A stretch of 64,000 nucleotides of DNA from Chlorobiota bacterium (GCA_028287785.1 JAQBOZ010000028.1:62001-126000); one strand, 5' to 3'; counted from the first letter of the stretch, positions 1 to 8,583 are shown. The notes: generated by a model not told the origin, from the sequence alone. Translations and numbers: made by a program.

Positions 1-28
1 CGGAGTACGGCGGACCCGGTTTGTTTCC

Positions 29-327
29 GGTACTGACTCAGTTCGAGATGATGCTCGAAATCATCCAATGCATCGGGACTGCGTCCTGACAGCCCCATCG
101 AGGCGAACCAGTTGTAGCAATGCCACAGCTTCCATGATCTCAAGCTCCATCGGAGCCTATTATCCTTCAAGAATGCGAAGATGGTTCACTCCTCTGGAGC
201 TTGAGCGGGAAACGGAAGTATCGTTGCTACAACCGGCGCGCTCCCATGTCGCTTGAAGAGCGACAAGCGGATCGATCATCGTTCAGCAGGCCCGAACCAG
301 AGCCCTGATGCAAATCGAGTCACTACC
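29..327. repeat. MITE-like element, copy 1
   Basis: Non-coding element of about 299 bp with imperfect terminal inverted repeats: GGTACTGACTCAGTTC at 29-44 and AAATCGAGTCACTACC at 312-327 (12 of 16 positions match when one is reversed). Inside, GTTGTAGCAATG (111-122) is echoed in inverse by TTGCTACAAC (224-233), and a CAAGCTCCATCGGAGC block lies near 140-155. About 120 bp from position 92 match copy 2 at 56620-56876 in the opposite orientation. No direct target duplication is obvious here. The right end lies 30 nt past the stop of the T9SS gene. Short open frames inside it are by-products of the repeat, not genes. Nothing else was seen in 1-356. Confidence 0.7.
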
Positions 328-356
328 CGTTGTTCGATTTCGCCACACCCCGCCGA

Positions 357-2111
357 TCAATGCACCACGGTCATCCTGATGATGCGGGAAACGGCATCGC
401 CGCCGACGGTCAGACGGGCCAGATAGACGCCCGCCGGCAGCGCCGAACCGTCGATGGTTACATCATGATCGCCGCCATCGAAATCCCCCTCGGCCGGCGT
501 CGCGACAACGCGGCCGAGCGCGTCGAGAAGCTCCAGCCGCGCATGGCGTCGCCACGGGAGGGAGAAGCGGAGCAGCGTGCGCCCGCCGAACGGATTGGGG
601 GCGTTTTGCGAAAGGAGCACCGCCGAGGCATCGGAGGCATTATCGACGGAGAAATTTTCGCCGGTCTGAAATGACCAGGTATCGGACCAGGGGCCGGCGC
701 CCCCGGCATTCTCCGCCCGCACGCGCCAGTAGTAGGATGTGTATGATCCCAGGGAGACAAACAGGCTGGTGGCGGTAAGCGTTGAATCGTCCAGAATGGG
801 GGAGGCGAGCCCGGAATCGGTTGAAAGCTGCAGATGATATCGCGGCGCTCCCGGAACACTGCTCCAGGAAAGGGTCAGGGAAACCGCCAGATCGTGTGCG
901 CCGGAGCCCGGCGATATAAGAGTGACCGCGGCGGGTGCCGCCACATTCTTTTTGATTTTCACCAGCATCATGTCGCCGTTGCCGCCGGTCTGGAGCGATG
1001 GCGAGTCGGTGCTGCCGCAGGCGATATATCCATCGGCCACCTCGATCACATCGTAACCGCCATCGCTGCCGCTGCCGCCGAATGTCTTTTCCCAGTCCAG
1101 CGTTCCATCGGAGAGCGTCTTCACCACATACATATCCTCGGCCCCTTTCGTATCGTGCGTGGTATAGCCGGCCATGATATATCCGCCATCGGAGGTCTGC
1201 CTGCCCGACCACGCAAATGAATCGGACAAGGGATCGCCGAAATGTTTATCGATGATGATATTTCCCAGCGTATCGATCACCAGCAGCCATATTCTTCCGG
1301 TATATGGGGATTTCGCGAGCGATGAGCCGCCGATGATGGCGTAATTTCCCTCCTTCGTCACGAACGCATGATAGGGGGAATCCTCGGTGGTATCGCTGCT
1401 GCTGAAGATTTTATCCCACTGTTTTGTCCCATTGGAATCGACCTTCACCACCCAGTATTTTTCCTTGTTTCCCACCGACGCATGGCCGGCCAGCAGGCAG
1501 CCGCCGTCGCGCGTTTCGGTGCCCCAGTGCGCGTGTTCGGAACCACCGTGACCGTACGTCTTTTCCCAGACGATATTTCTGGCGGAATCATAGCGGATAA
1601 GCCACATATCCCCCTGCGGATCGCCCTTCGATTCGGTATGCCCGCCGAAATAATATCCCCCTTCCTTCCGCTCGACGAAAAAGTGGAAATGGTCGCTGCT
1701 GCTGTAATCGATCTGAATATTCCAGTTGACCGCCCCGGTCGTATCGATCTTGTACATCAACGCCGATTCGGTTCCGGAGAACTGCACGCCGGTGAACCCT
1801 CCGAGCATGATTCCATGATCCCCCGTGGCGCCGGAGCCGAAGATCGTCTCCTGAATTCCGGCGGTGCCGTAACGTTTATCCCAGATTTTATTTCCATTGG
1901 CGTCGAACCGCGCGGCCCAGAAATCCTGATCGGTCTGCTGATTGCCGGTGGCGGTTCCTCCCGCGGTGATAAAGCCACCATCCGGTTCCGGGAAAATATT
2001 ATATCCGTAATCGGAAAATTTCCCTCCATAGGCCTTTATCCATTCCTGCCCGAATGCTCCGGAAATGGAAAAAATCATCAGACAGGCAATTGATATGATT
2101 GCTTTATTCAC
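357..2111 (-). CDS. Secreted beta-propeller-like protein with fibronectin III and T9SS type A sorting domain
   Basis: Predicted secreted or cell-surface protein of 584 residues. I chose the GTG start at 2111 because GGAG lies just upstream and it gives a clean signal peptide (NKAIISIACLMIF to FGQ). The body has repeated blades with motifs such as DGGxIxAGxT, WDKxYG and YDVIEVADG, typical of delta-60/Kelch-like propellers reporting 'actual versus expected' strings. A fibronectin-III-like module follows (SWSSVPGAPRYHLQLS, YYWRVRAENAGG). The last 90 residues form a type A sorting domain: NAPNPFGGRT, then LPAGVYLARLTVGG, then a basic strand. Such proteins are exported by Sec and cross the outer membrane through T9SS. 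The physiological role is unknown. It is a single gene; the GNAT upstream starts a separate unit. Confidence 0.85.
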   Translation of the reverse strand: MNKAIISIACLMIFSISGAFGQEWIKAYGGKFSDYGYNIFPEPDGGFITAGGTATGNQQTDQDFWAARFDANGNKIWDKRYGTAGIQETIFGSGATGDHGIMLGGFTGVQFSGTESALMYKIDTTGAVNWNIQIDYSSSDHFHFFVERKEGGYYFGGHTESKGDPQGDMWLIRYDSARNIVWEKTYGHGGSEHAHWGTETRDGGCLLAGHASVGNKEKYWVVKVDSNGTKQWDKIFSSSDTTEDSPYHAFVTKEGNYAIIGGSSLAKSPYTGRIWLLVIDTLGNIIIDKHFGDPLSDSFAWSGRQTSDGGYIMAGYTTHDTKGAEDMYVVKTLSDGTLDWEKTFGGSGSDGGYDVIEVADGYIACGSTDSPSLQTGGNGDMMLVKIKKNVAAPAAVTLISPGSGAHDLAVSLTLSWSSVPGAPRYHLQLSTDSGLASPILDDSTLTATSLFVSLGSYTSYYWRVRAENAGGAGPWSDTWSFQTGENFSVDNASDASAVLLSQNAPNPFGGRTLLRFSLPWRRHARLELLDALGRVVATPAEGDFDGGDHDVTIDGSALPAGVYLARLTVGGDAVSRIIRMTVVH

Positions 2112-2235
2112 GGCGTTCTCCGTTGTATAATTCAAGTGGAAATTCGGGCTGAAACGATGTCTCGCGGACACGGCGATACGTGGGGATTGTCACCGGATGA
2201 CGGATAATATGGCATAATCCGGGGAAGGATCATAA

Positions 2236-2760
2236 TCAGGCGGGAGATGCTTCGCCTGAGCAGAGATCCTTTTCCATGCTGTAAAAGTATTCTGTATTTC
2301 CCTCCTCGTACGGCTCGATATTGTAAAACCCGAGATGGTAGTATAACCTGTGCGCGGCGTGCAGTTTCTTGTTGCTCCCAAGCCTCATCTTCCTGTATCC
2401 GGCATCCCGCGCAAAATCGATCAGCGTTCTTGTGATGGTTGCGCCAAGCCCGGTGCCCTGATACTCGCGCAGCAGAAATACGCGCCGCAGCTCGCAGATC
2501 TCATCATCCATCCGGCCAACCGCGCCGGTCCCGACAACCCGCTCCCCATCCACGATCACCAGGAACGTTCCACCCACGCCATAGGCTGCGGGGATATCGT
2601 CCATATCGCGAAGCGTTTCGGGATCATCGAAATAATTGAGGACAAAATCGGTGACTTCCTCGGTGAGCATTATCTCATCGAATATCCCGCGCCACACGGT
2701 TCTGATTACCTCCTTTGCCGCCTCGGCCTCATCCGGTCTGATCGGACGGATCGTCGTCAT
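2236..2760 (-). CDS. GNAT family N-acetyltransferase
   Basis: Cytoplasmic 174-residue acyl-CoA-dependent acetyltransferase of unknown substrate. The ATG at 2760 follows AGGAG by a good distance and begins MTTIRPIRPDEAEAA, the usual GNAT N-terminus. Motif A is clear: the strand ELRRVFLLREYQGTGLGATI carries the Q-x-x-G-x-G/A acetyl-CoA pyrophosphate loop, and motif B ends with the strand ADFARDAGYRKMRLGSN followed by AHRLYYHLGFYN. Its start overlaps by about 30 bp the 3' end of the frameshifted GNAT upstream, which suggests a two-gene unit of related acetyltransferases. Substrate cannot be inferred. Confidence 0.85.
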   Translation of the reverse strand: MTTIRPIRPDEAEAAKEVIRTVWRGIFDEIMLTEEVTDFVLNYFDDPETLRDMDDIPAAYGVGGTFLVIVDGERVVGTGAVGRMDDEICELRRVFLLREYQGTGLGATITRTLIDFARDAGYRKMRLGSNKKLHAAHRLYYHLGFYNIEPYEEGNTEYFYSMEKDLCSGEASPA

Positions 2761-3195
2761 CGCCTGTTCTCCTGGAAATTTCCCGTTGAAGGATATGGTG
2801 TGTCCCGGTCCCGGCAATTTCCCGAAAACCGAGTCGCTCGTAGAGTTGTTTCGCGGGGCTCAGGCGGAGCACCCGCAGCCGCACCGGCATCGACCGGCGA
2901 TCCGCGTCTTCGATCACCATGCTGATGATCCGCGTCCCGATCCCCAGGTTTCTCCGGCCGGGCGCAAGGCTTATTGCCGCAGCAGCACGACCCCATCCTC
3001 CTCGGTCACCGAGAGCATCCCCACGTCGCAACCATCCACGACGATGACCCGGATGAGCGATGGATCGAACGTCCGCCGGAAGAAGGAGTCATCCCACTGA
3101 TAGATCTTCTCCACGTGCGGCCGCATGGAAAGCGTATGGAGCCGGTCCAGAGCATCGAGATCGTCAGCGACCGCCGGACGGAGGATGAGCTTCAT
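2729..3195 (-). pseudogene. GNAT acetyltransferase, frameshifted
   Basis: The first half (MKLILRPAVADDLDAL, then YQWDDSFFRRTF, then a strand ending GVVLLRQ) runs into a stop at 2971-2973. The second half continues in another frame at once (ISLAPGRRNLGIGTRII, then RLRVLRLSPAKQLYERLGF), giving a complete GNAT fold if one base is restored near 2975-2985 (CGGCAATAAGC reads through with one extra A). The acetyl-CoA loop of motif A (R-R-N-L-G-I-G) is in the second frame, so the shortened product would be inactive. Either a recent one-base deletion or a sequencing error. The ATG at 3195 lies 10 nt after the stop of the small membrane ORF upstream. Confidence 0.8.
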
Positions 3196-3205
3196 CAGAA
3201 CGGGT

Positions 3206-3397
3206 TCAATGGGGGGTGATAAATCCAAAGAATGCCTTGCAGAAGAACACGAAGAACAGCACCTGAAAGACAAAGGCGGGGAGGGTGATGGCTCCCGTGC
3301 GGCGCATCTGCTTCCGGGCATATGCCGATGCGTAATACGCCCTGGTTACCGCAAGCCGGTCTTCGCCTCCGGCGAAGGATGACAAGAGCGAGGGCAT
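3206..3397 (-). CDS. Small hypothetical protein with one membrane segment
   Basis: Unrecognised 63-residue ORF. The N-terminal half is polar (SFAGGEDRLAVTRAYYASAY), and the C-terminal half is one hydrophobic helix (LPAFVFQVLFFVFFCKAFFG) preceded by the basic patch RKQMRR, so an inner-membrane topology is plausible. Third codon positions are strongly G/C, as in the neighbouring real genes, which supports coding. It ends 10 nt before the start of the frameshifted GNAT and probably shares its transcript. No good ribosome site is visible, so the exact start is uncertain. Confidence 0.4.
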   Translation of the reverse strand: MPSLLSSFAGGEDRLAVTRAYYASAYARKQMRRTGAITLPAFVFQVLFFVFFCKAFFGFITPH

Positions 3398-3525
3398 CCG
3401 TACATGTATCTCAAGGATATCAGTGCCTTTCTTTTCGGTCAGATACTCCCTGAAAACGAAACGGCGCTCAACATACGTATGGAGCGCCGGAAGGACAAAT
3501 CGAATGTGCGGTCGTGAACAGGCCC

Positions 3526-4101
3526 CTATCCGAAGGCCACGCGGATGGTCCGGAGCGCCATGCGGAGCCGGGTCTTGGCGGTGCCGATCGGGATGCCGAG
3601 CCTTGTGGATGCCTCCACCTGCGTATACCCCTGAAAATAGACCAGCTCGATGATCTCCTTCAACCTCGGGTTCAGCGCGCCCACAAGTTCGCGGACCAGG
3701 ACCTTATCAGAATTGAAGGTGGTATTGCATTTCTGATCCACAATATGGAGCACGCTTCCGATCTCCTGATTCATCTGCCCCTCGCGGAAGCCCTTCGATT
3801 TCACCTTGTCGATCGCCAGATTCCGGGCGATGTTGATCATCCAGGTATAGAGTTTTCCACGTGATGGATCGAACTGCCCGGCATGAATCCATATCTTCAC
3901 AAACGCCTCCTGCAGAACATCCTCCGCGCACTCCCTGGTCCTCACAATCCGGATCACCGCGATATACAGCGCCGACGAATACCGATCGTAAAGGATGCCG
4001 AGCGCTTTTTTCTGGCGATTCCGTATCATTTCAATCAATTCCTCCTCGCCAAAAGACTGCTCGTCGTCCCAGACCATGGCCGGGCTCGGCAACACACTCA
4101 T
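3526..4101 (-). CDS. ECF-type RNA polymerase sigma factor
   Basis: Sigma-70 family group 4 factor of 191 residues from this start. Region 2 is seen in LYDRYSSALYIAVIRI and ECAEDVLQEAFVKIW, with the promoter-melting stretch RGKLYTWMINIARNLAID. Region 4 is a helix-turn-helix: LKEIIELVYFQGYTQVEAS followed by LGIPIGTAKTRLRMALRTIR. I chose the ATG at 4101 (MSVLPSPAMVW); an open frame continues upstream to 4266 but lacks sigma homology. The QGYTQVEAS/IPIGTAKTR pattern resembles SigK/RskA-linked ECFs, yet no anti-sigma gene follows: the next gene downstream is the 63-residue membrane ORF, so regulation is unclear. Confidence 0.88.
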   Translation of the reverse strand: MSVLPSPAMVWDDEQSFGEEELIEMIRNRQKKALGILYDRYSSALYIAVIRIVRTRECAEDVLQEAFVKIWIHAGQFDPSRGKLYTWMINIARNLAIDKVKSKGFREGQMNQEIGSVLHIVDQKCNTTFNSDKVLVRELVGALNPRLKEIIELVYFQGYTQVEASTRLGIPIGTAKTRLRMALRTIRVAFG

Positions 4102-4391
4102 CAGGCAGTCGGTATCGCTCGAGATAGTAAATGCGTTGTTGTTCCGGCGGGAGCCGGCTATGGATTCAGTAGGATTCACCACACGTCCATCCCTTTTCTT
4201 GCGTCGTTCGGCGTGATTGCGGGGAGCCAACTCCGTACCCGAAACTCGATCTGCTGTATGCTGCAATCATCCATTATTCGGGTTCAGGGGAATCTTCGAA
4301 CCAATTTCGTACCAATTACGGGCGCGGTGGTGGTGTGATGCTGAGCATGGTGATGGCACAGGGACCGGGCACGGCACGGCTCGCCGCCGGT

Positions 4392-5171
4392 TCAGACGTC
4401 GAACGGGGTCTCCTCCTCTTCCTCCATATCCTCATCGTCATCATCGCCGGAGCGACGGGAGATAACGACAAGCTGGCGGCCGACGCCGAAGAGGAGATAG
4501 AGCGCCATCAGCGGAAAGATTGCCCCGCCGCGGGTAACGGCGATAAGGATGATGCCGACAAGGAGCCCGATCGCCTTGGAGGGGTTTTTCCTGATCCCGC
4601 TCATGTTGAGCTTCGGGATGGTATCGTAGCGGATGGTGCTGACCATCAGCAGGGAGACGGCGATGGTGATGGCGACGAGAATCGCTGGCTTGGCCGGCTC
4701 GGGGATATAGGAGGCCGCGCCGGTCGGAAGATGGAAGAAGACGAGATAGCTTATCAGCACAAGGGCGGCCGAGGGAATCGGGAGGCCGCGGAAGTAATCC
4801 TTATCGAACCCGACGAGCTGGACGTTGAAACGGGCCAGACGGAGGGCGCCGCAGAGGGCCGGCAGCGATGCCAGAACCACGCCGACGGTGCTCCACTGGT
4901 GAAAGAACGCCTGATAGAGAATGAACGATGGAGCGGCTCCGAAGCTGACCACATCGGCAAGGGAGTCCAGCTCCACGCCGAACTCCGAGCTTGAATTGGT
5001 AAGCCGGGCCATGGCGCCATCCAGCGCGTCGAAAATGCCGCCGAGCACGATCAGCCACGCGGCCGCCGCGTAGTCCGCGTTGGCGGCCTTCACGATCGCA
5101 AAGAACCCACAGAAGAGGTTCATGCTGGTAAACAGGCTCGGGATCACCGAGCGCGTCACACGGATCGGCAC
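4392..5171 (-). CDS. pssA: CDP-diacylglycerol--serine O-phosphatidyltransferase
   Basis: Integral membrane enzyme (259 residues) transferring phosphatidate from CDP-diacylglycerol to serine to give phosphatidylserine. The CDP-alcohol phosphotransferase signature is complete: D51-G52, A55-R56, G65, D69, D73. The N-terminus (IPSLFTSMNLFCGFFAI) is typical of bacterial type II PssA, and about seven hydrophobic helices follow. An unusual tail of nearly all acidic residues (from about 240, DDDDEDMEEEEE) probably lies in the cytoplasm. psd is immediately upstream on the same strand (91 nt away), so the two steps to phosphatidylethanolamine are encoded together. Confidence 0.95.
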   Translation of the reverse strand: MPIRVTRSVIPSLFTSMNLFCGFFAIVKAANADYAAAAWLIVLGGIFDALDGAMARLTNSSSEFGVELDSLADVVSFGAAPSFILYQAFFHQWSTVGVVLASLPALCGALRLARFNVQLVGFDKDYFRGLPIPSAALVLISYLVFFHLPTGAASYIPEPAKPAILVAITIAVSLLMVSTIRYDTIPKLNMSGIRKNPSKAIGLLVGIILIAVTRGGAIFPLMALYLLFGVGRQLVVISRRSGDDDDEDMEEEEETPFDV

Positions 5172-5262
5172 AAATGTATGCGAATGATTGTTGAAAAGCG
5201 GGGATCACCGGCCAGCGGTGCAGGGACGCCCGGAGCGCCATCCGCGCGTTCTTCGGGGAACG

Positions 5263-5928
5263 TCAGTCGTTCGGAAGGCGACAGATGATCGTCTCCCCCC
5301 CCACCACGAGATCTCCCAGCTTCACCTCCATGATCATCTCGCGCGGCACCACGATATCCATCCTGCTGCCGAACTTGATCATCCCGAAGCGATCCCCCAC
5401 ATGGACCTTGTCCCCCACCGCGACATTGCAGACAATCCGGCGCGCCACCGCGCCCACGATCTGTTTGAAGAAGACGCGGACCCGCCCGTTGCTGATGCCG
5501 ATATGGGTCCGCTCGTTGACATCGGACGCCTTGTCGTCGAACGCCACGATATACTTCCCCTTGACATACTTGTAGTAATCGATGACGCCGGAGACCGGAA
5601 AGCGGTTCACATGGACGTTGAGGGGGGAGAGAAAGATCGAGATCTGCCGGGCCGGACCCTTGTGATACTCGTTATCGACCACGTCCTCGATCACCACAAC
5701 CTTGCCGTCGGCCGGGGAGATGATGATCCCCTCGTCCGCCGCGCCATCGGGGAGCGATCGGTCCGGGTCGCGAAAGAAGTAGAGGGTGAACGAGCCGAGG
5801 AAGGCCGCCAGTGCCACCAGCAGCGCCTTGAGCCAGATGGCGTCCACGTAGAGTCCAACCAGGACCAGACCGACCGTCAGGAGGGTCATCACGATCAGGA
5901 CGTCGTTTCCGTATCGAGTGAGTTTCAT
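5263..5928 (-). CDS. psd: Phosphatidylserine decarboxylase proenzyme
   Basis: Converts phosphatidylserine to phosphatidylethanolamine with a pyruvoyl cofactor made by self-cleavage. The 221-residue product is the short (PSD-A) form. An N-terminal hydrophobic hairpin (about residues 9-45) is followed by FFRDPDR, SPADGKVV and SPLNVHVNRFPVSG. The self-processing site is IKFGSR, with cleavage expected between G187 and S188. I preferred the ATG at 5928 over an in-frame TTG at 5955 because the hydrophobic segment starts right after it. Followed on the same strand by pssA. Confidence 0.94.
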   Translation of the reverse strand: MKLTRYGNDVLIVMTLLTVGLVLVGLYVDAIWLKALLVALAAFLGSFTLYFFRDPDRSLPDGAADEGIIISPADGKVVVIEDVVDNEYHKGPARQISIFLSPLNVHVNRFPVSGVIDYYKYVKGKYIVAFDDKASDVNERTHIGISNGRVRVFFKQIVGAVARRIVCNVAVGDKVHVGDRFGMIKFGSRMDIVVPREMIMEVKLGDLVVGGETIICRLPND

Positions 5929-5982
5929 AGAGAGTAACTTCTGTCTGAACTGCAATACTACGAAAAAAGGAGCGGCCCCCTA

Positions 5983-6714
5983 TCATTCCTCCTGCATCCC
6001 CGCCACCAGATCCGCGATCTCCCGCAGGCATGCCGCGAACCGTCCCTCCAGCTCCGCAGGTGAAAACCGGATGATGCGCCACCCCCCTATTCCCCCTGGC
6101 ATCCCCGGCTCCGCCGTTCTCCCTTCACCACATACGATGCCAAGTCCTCGATCGCCCTTGAAGATCGCAAAATCCACCTCCGTCATCATCTCGCCAACCC
6201 GCATGTAGAGCTTCCGCTCGGGCGCCATTCCCTCCTCCCGCAGCGAGCGCCAGAGCCGCTCCTCGGCGGGCGTGCCGACGATCAGATCGTTGATATCGCT
6301 CGCGCCGAACAGCCTGTCGCGCGTGGTGCGGAGAAATGTGATTCGCCGGGGACGATGGGAGATGATCGGGGAATCGAGGCGCTCCACGGCGCCGATGCTG
6401 ATAAGATAGTAGTCATCATCGGCGGCGGGATGGCGCGGCTCGTCCGGGATGATCAACCGGCGCGGGCGCAACCGGACCCCCTCGATCTCTCCCCACAGCT
6501 CCACCGCGCCCGGCAGCCCATCGCTGATCCCCGCCCCCTGATAGAGCGCCAGCACGCCGCTCCCCTCGATCGCCTCCCGTTTCAACGACCGCCCGACGGC
6601 GCGCGCCGGAATCCTGTACCATCGCTCATCGGCGTATCGGCGCAGGTCGATATCGTTGGTTACCACCCCTATCAGACAATCGCGTTCAATCCTCTCGGAA
6701 TCCATTCGGCTCAT
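5983..6714 (-). CDS. DUF559/Vsr-like nuclease-fold protein
   Basis: Protein of 243 residues. The ATG at 6714 follows GAAGGGA. The N-terminal half resembles the 'AbiEi antitoxin / type IV TA' style of helix-turn-helix plus effector region (RYADERWYRIPARAVG, VLALYQGAGISDG). The C-terminal half has the DUF559 (very short patch repair-like) pattern: ERKLYMRVGEMMTEVDFAIF, then a strand LGIVCGEG, then GWRIIRFSPAELEGR. In catalytic relatives the strand would read D-F-...-E/D-x-K/D-G; here D is present but the second acidic position is G-E-G, so nuclease activity is uncertain. Stands alone between psd and the lipoprotein operon. Confidence 0.55.
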   Translation of the reverse strand: MSRMDSERIERDCLIGVVTNDIDLRRYADERWYRIPARAVGRSLKREAIEGSGVLALYQGAGISDGLPGAVELWGEIEGVRLRPRRLIIPDEPRHPAADDDYYLISIGAVERLDSPIISHRPRRITFLRTTRDRLFGASDINDLIVGTPAEERLWRSLREEGMAPERKLYMRVGEMMTEVDFAIFKGDRGLGIVCGEGRTAEPGMPGGIGGWRIIRFSPAELEGRFAACLREIADLVAGMQEE

Positions 6715-6770
6715 GGCAGTTCCCTTCGCTGGTTGGTATGGTCGGGAGTTGTAGTAGCGATGGGAATATG

Positions 6771-6806
6771 CAAAAAGGGAAAGAGAGATGTTCTCCCTCT
6801 TTCCCT
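6771..6806 (-). terminator. Intrinsic terminator of the lipoprotein operon
   Basis: On the minus strand the stem AGGGAAAGAG/CTCTTTCCCT (6797-6806 with 6776-6785) has an 11-nt loop and is followed by TTTTTG. It lies 60 nt past the stop of the RDS-repeat lipoprotein. Confidence 0.75.
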
Positions 6807-6864
6807 GCCGGTCATCACAATGAATCAACGTTTTCCGTCGCCGGATTCCGGCGCGCCTGCGCGA

Positions 6865-7869
6865 TCAGTACCCGACCACGATCCGCACCGAATCGATCTT
6901 CAGCGTATCAGGCCGCGCGAACTCCGCGTGGAACTTCGAGTAGACGGTTCTCGCCACCGTATCGACCCTGTCCACCTGAAAGGTGGCGGCGTTGAGCGCG
7001 TTCGCCGTGGTCATCCAGATGGGCGACGGCGCGGCCCTGATATGCTGAAGCACCCCAAGCCCGGAGCCGAAGACCGGATCGCCGCTGACCCTGAGCAACC
7101 CCTGCCCGTTGGAGAGGCTGAGGCCCGGAACATCGAGATGCATCCAGTAGGGGGATGGCGACCGGAGCATCCCATCAACCCAGGGATCATCCGGCGGCCG
7201 GGCCATGAAATCGATTTTCATAAGGCTGAGAATCCCCGCCGTCCATCCCAGCGAGATCTTCGTGGTGGAATCCACCAGGAGCGTCCGGGAGGTGGAGCCG
7301 GTAGGATCGTGATAGTAGAGCGTCGCGAAGCGGACGAAGTTGGTATCGTACCGCCGGATCAGCGTATCCCGCCTGATGATCACCACCGAATCGTGCGTCT
7401 TCGTGACGACGGAATCCCTGGGAATGACCCTGATCGAGTCCCGTATCCGCGTGGAATCCTTGAACCGCGTCACCACCGAATCGTGGATCGTGATTCTGAG
7501 AGAATCCTTGTAGGCGATGATGACGGAATCGTGGGTGCGGAGGATAAGCGAATCGCGCAGCAGAAGGGAGTCGCGCCAGACGATGGAATCGCGGACGATC
7601 AGCGTATCGCGCCTGATAAGGGAATCGCGATAGATGGTCGTGTCCCTGCGGATGATGGAGTCGCGGTAGATGATCGAATCACGCACCCATGTGGAATCAT
7701 GCCCGGCGCGACGGGTTACGTTCGCGGTCTGGCTGTCCACCGGCGTCTCCCCGCAGGAGGCGGCGCCAAGCGCCATCAGCAGGAGCGCCCCGAGAAGGAA
7801 CAGCCCGCACCGGAGGGCGCCCGCGAGGACAGGGAAGGCTGGGTGAGGATATCGGAAGCGATCGGGCAT
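6865..7869 (-). CDS. Lipoprotein with RDS repeat tract
   Basis: Predicted lipoprotein of 334 residues. A basic N-terminus and hydrophobic stretch lead to a lipobox at C39 (GAASC). Residues 58-175 are almost pure repeat: first eight units of six residues (RDSIIY, RDSIIR, RDTTIY, RDSLIR and so on), then units of about eight (HDSVIIAY, KDSLRITI, HDSVVTRF). The alternating charged/beta-branched pattern suggests an extended beta structure. The C-terminal 150 residues (FVRFATLYYHDPTGS to IDSVRIVVGY) match the C-terminal domain of the lipoprotein encoded just upstream (IDSVAIQLGF), so the two are paralogs differing by the repeat insertion. Last gene of the ECF/anti-sigma operon. Function unknown. 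Confidence 0.75.
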   Translation of the reverse strand: MPDRFRYPHPAFPVLAGALRCGLFLLGALLLMALGAASCGETPVDSQTANVTRRAGHDSTWVRDSIIYRDSIIRRDTTIYRDSLIRRDTLIVRDSIVWRDSLLLRDSLILRTHDSVIIAYKDSLRITIHDSVVTRFKDSTRIRDSIRVIPRDSVVTKTHDSVVIIRRDTLIRRYDTNFVRFATLYYHDPTGSTSRTLLVDSTTKISLGWTAGILSLMKIDFMARPPDDPWVDGMLRSPSPYWMHLDVPGLSLSNGQGLLRVSGDPVFGSGLGVLQHIRAAPSPIWMTTANALNAATFQVDRVDTVARTVYSKFHAEFARPDTLKIDSVRIVVGY

Positions 7870-7920
7870 CGGGAGTCCGGACCTCGAAATGAAGTTGTTC
7901 GGAGATAGCTCTGGCTCCGG

Positions 7921-8583
7921 TCAGAAGCCGAGCTGGATAGCCACCGAATCGATCGGCAGCGCGGGGGATGTTCCAAGGGACGCGCTGAAGCTGGCGCGCA
8001 CCAGCCGTTCGCGCATCATGACCGTATCGATCTGGATATGGCCGTGATTCGGTCCCTCGGTGGTCAGCAGCGACTGGCTCCAGGGAAGCCGCGGCGAGAC
8101 GACAAGGCCGGTAAGATTGTTCCGGGGATCGGCCTCCAGCCCTCGTTCCCCTTTCAGCTTTTCGCTCAGCAGCACCTTGTCCACATTGAGATACATCCAG
8201 AACGGGAGCCCGTGCGCCACAAGATTCGGCCTGGTTCCCGGCACGCGCGCCATCATCCTGATCGCAACCTGTTTCGGAACTCCCGACTGCATCTGCACCA
8301 GCGCGTAGGTATAGAAATCGATTTCGAGCGGAAGGGAATCGACCACCGCCGTGCCGCCGTTCAGCTTGAAGTAGATCATCCCGCGCCGGTAGAGATCGCG
8401 CGGGATATCCACGGTGTCGATATGCGTGGAGTCGGCAATCCTGATGCTGTCGCGGATCACCACCGAATCGCGGAACGTCACGCTCGCGGTCCTGCTGTCC
8501 ACCGGCGTATCGCCGCAGGAGATGAGGAGAAGCCCGAGCAGGGCCAGCGCGAAGAGGATGGGGGATGTCCCGTTCATATGCAT
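7921..8583 (-). CDS. Lipoprotein, short paralog of the RDS-repeat lipoprotein
   Basis: Predicted lipoprotein of 220 residues with the lipobox LLISC followed by GDTPVDSRTASVT; the downstream paralog has CGETPVDSQTANVT at the same place. Only a vestige of the repeat is present (RDSVVIRDSIRIADS). The rest is a beta-rich domain with MARVPGTRPNLVAHGLPFWM and SPRLPWSQSLLTT, and the shared C-terminal ending DSVAIQLGF. It follows the anti-sigma/barrel gene by a few nucleotides and precedes the paralog by 51 nt. The operon context suggests envelope surveillance or outer-membrane structure, but no function is recognised. Confidence 0.7.
   Translation of the reverse strand: MHMNGTSPILFALALLGLLLISCGDTPVDSRTASVTFRDSVVIRDSIRIADSTHIDTVDIPRDLYRRGMIYFKLNGGTAVVDSLPLEIDFYTYALVQMQSGVPKQVAIRMMARVPGTRPNLVAHGLPFWMYLNVDKVLLSEKLKGERGLEADPRNNLTGLVVSPRLPWSQSLLTTEGPNHGHIQIDTVMMRERLVRASFSASLGTSPALPIDSVAIQLGF

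Noticed and set aside
68-256. Short open frame in the 5' MITE copy, similar to one in copy 2
   Set aside because: The two frames are alike only because the DNA repeat is shared; there is no ribosome site and no conservation at the protein level beyond that.
4267-4391. Possible anti-sigma gene for the first ECF factor
   Set aside because: The gap is only 125 bp and has no open frame with a membrane helix; the sigma stands without a partner here.
7345-7698. RDS tract as a CRISPR or DNA repeat array
   Set aside because: Units are 18 nt, continuous, without spacers and in frame; the repeat is at protein level.
6355-7908. Long plus-strand open frame over the RDS lipoprotein
   Set aside because: It is the antisense of a high-GC gene, rich in Arg/Pro/His, with no family motif. 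The minus-strand frame has signal peptide, lipobox and repeat.
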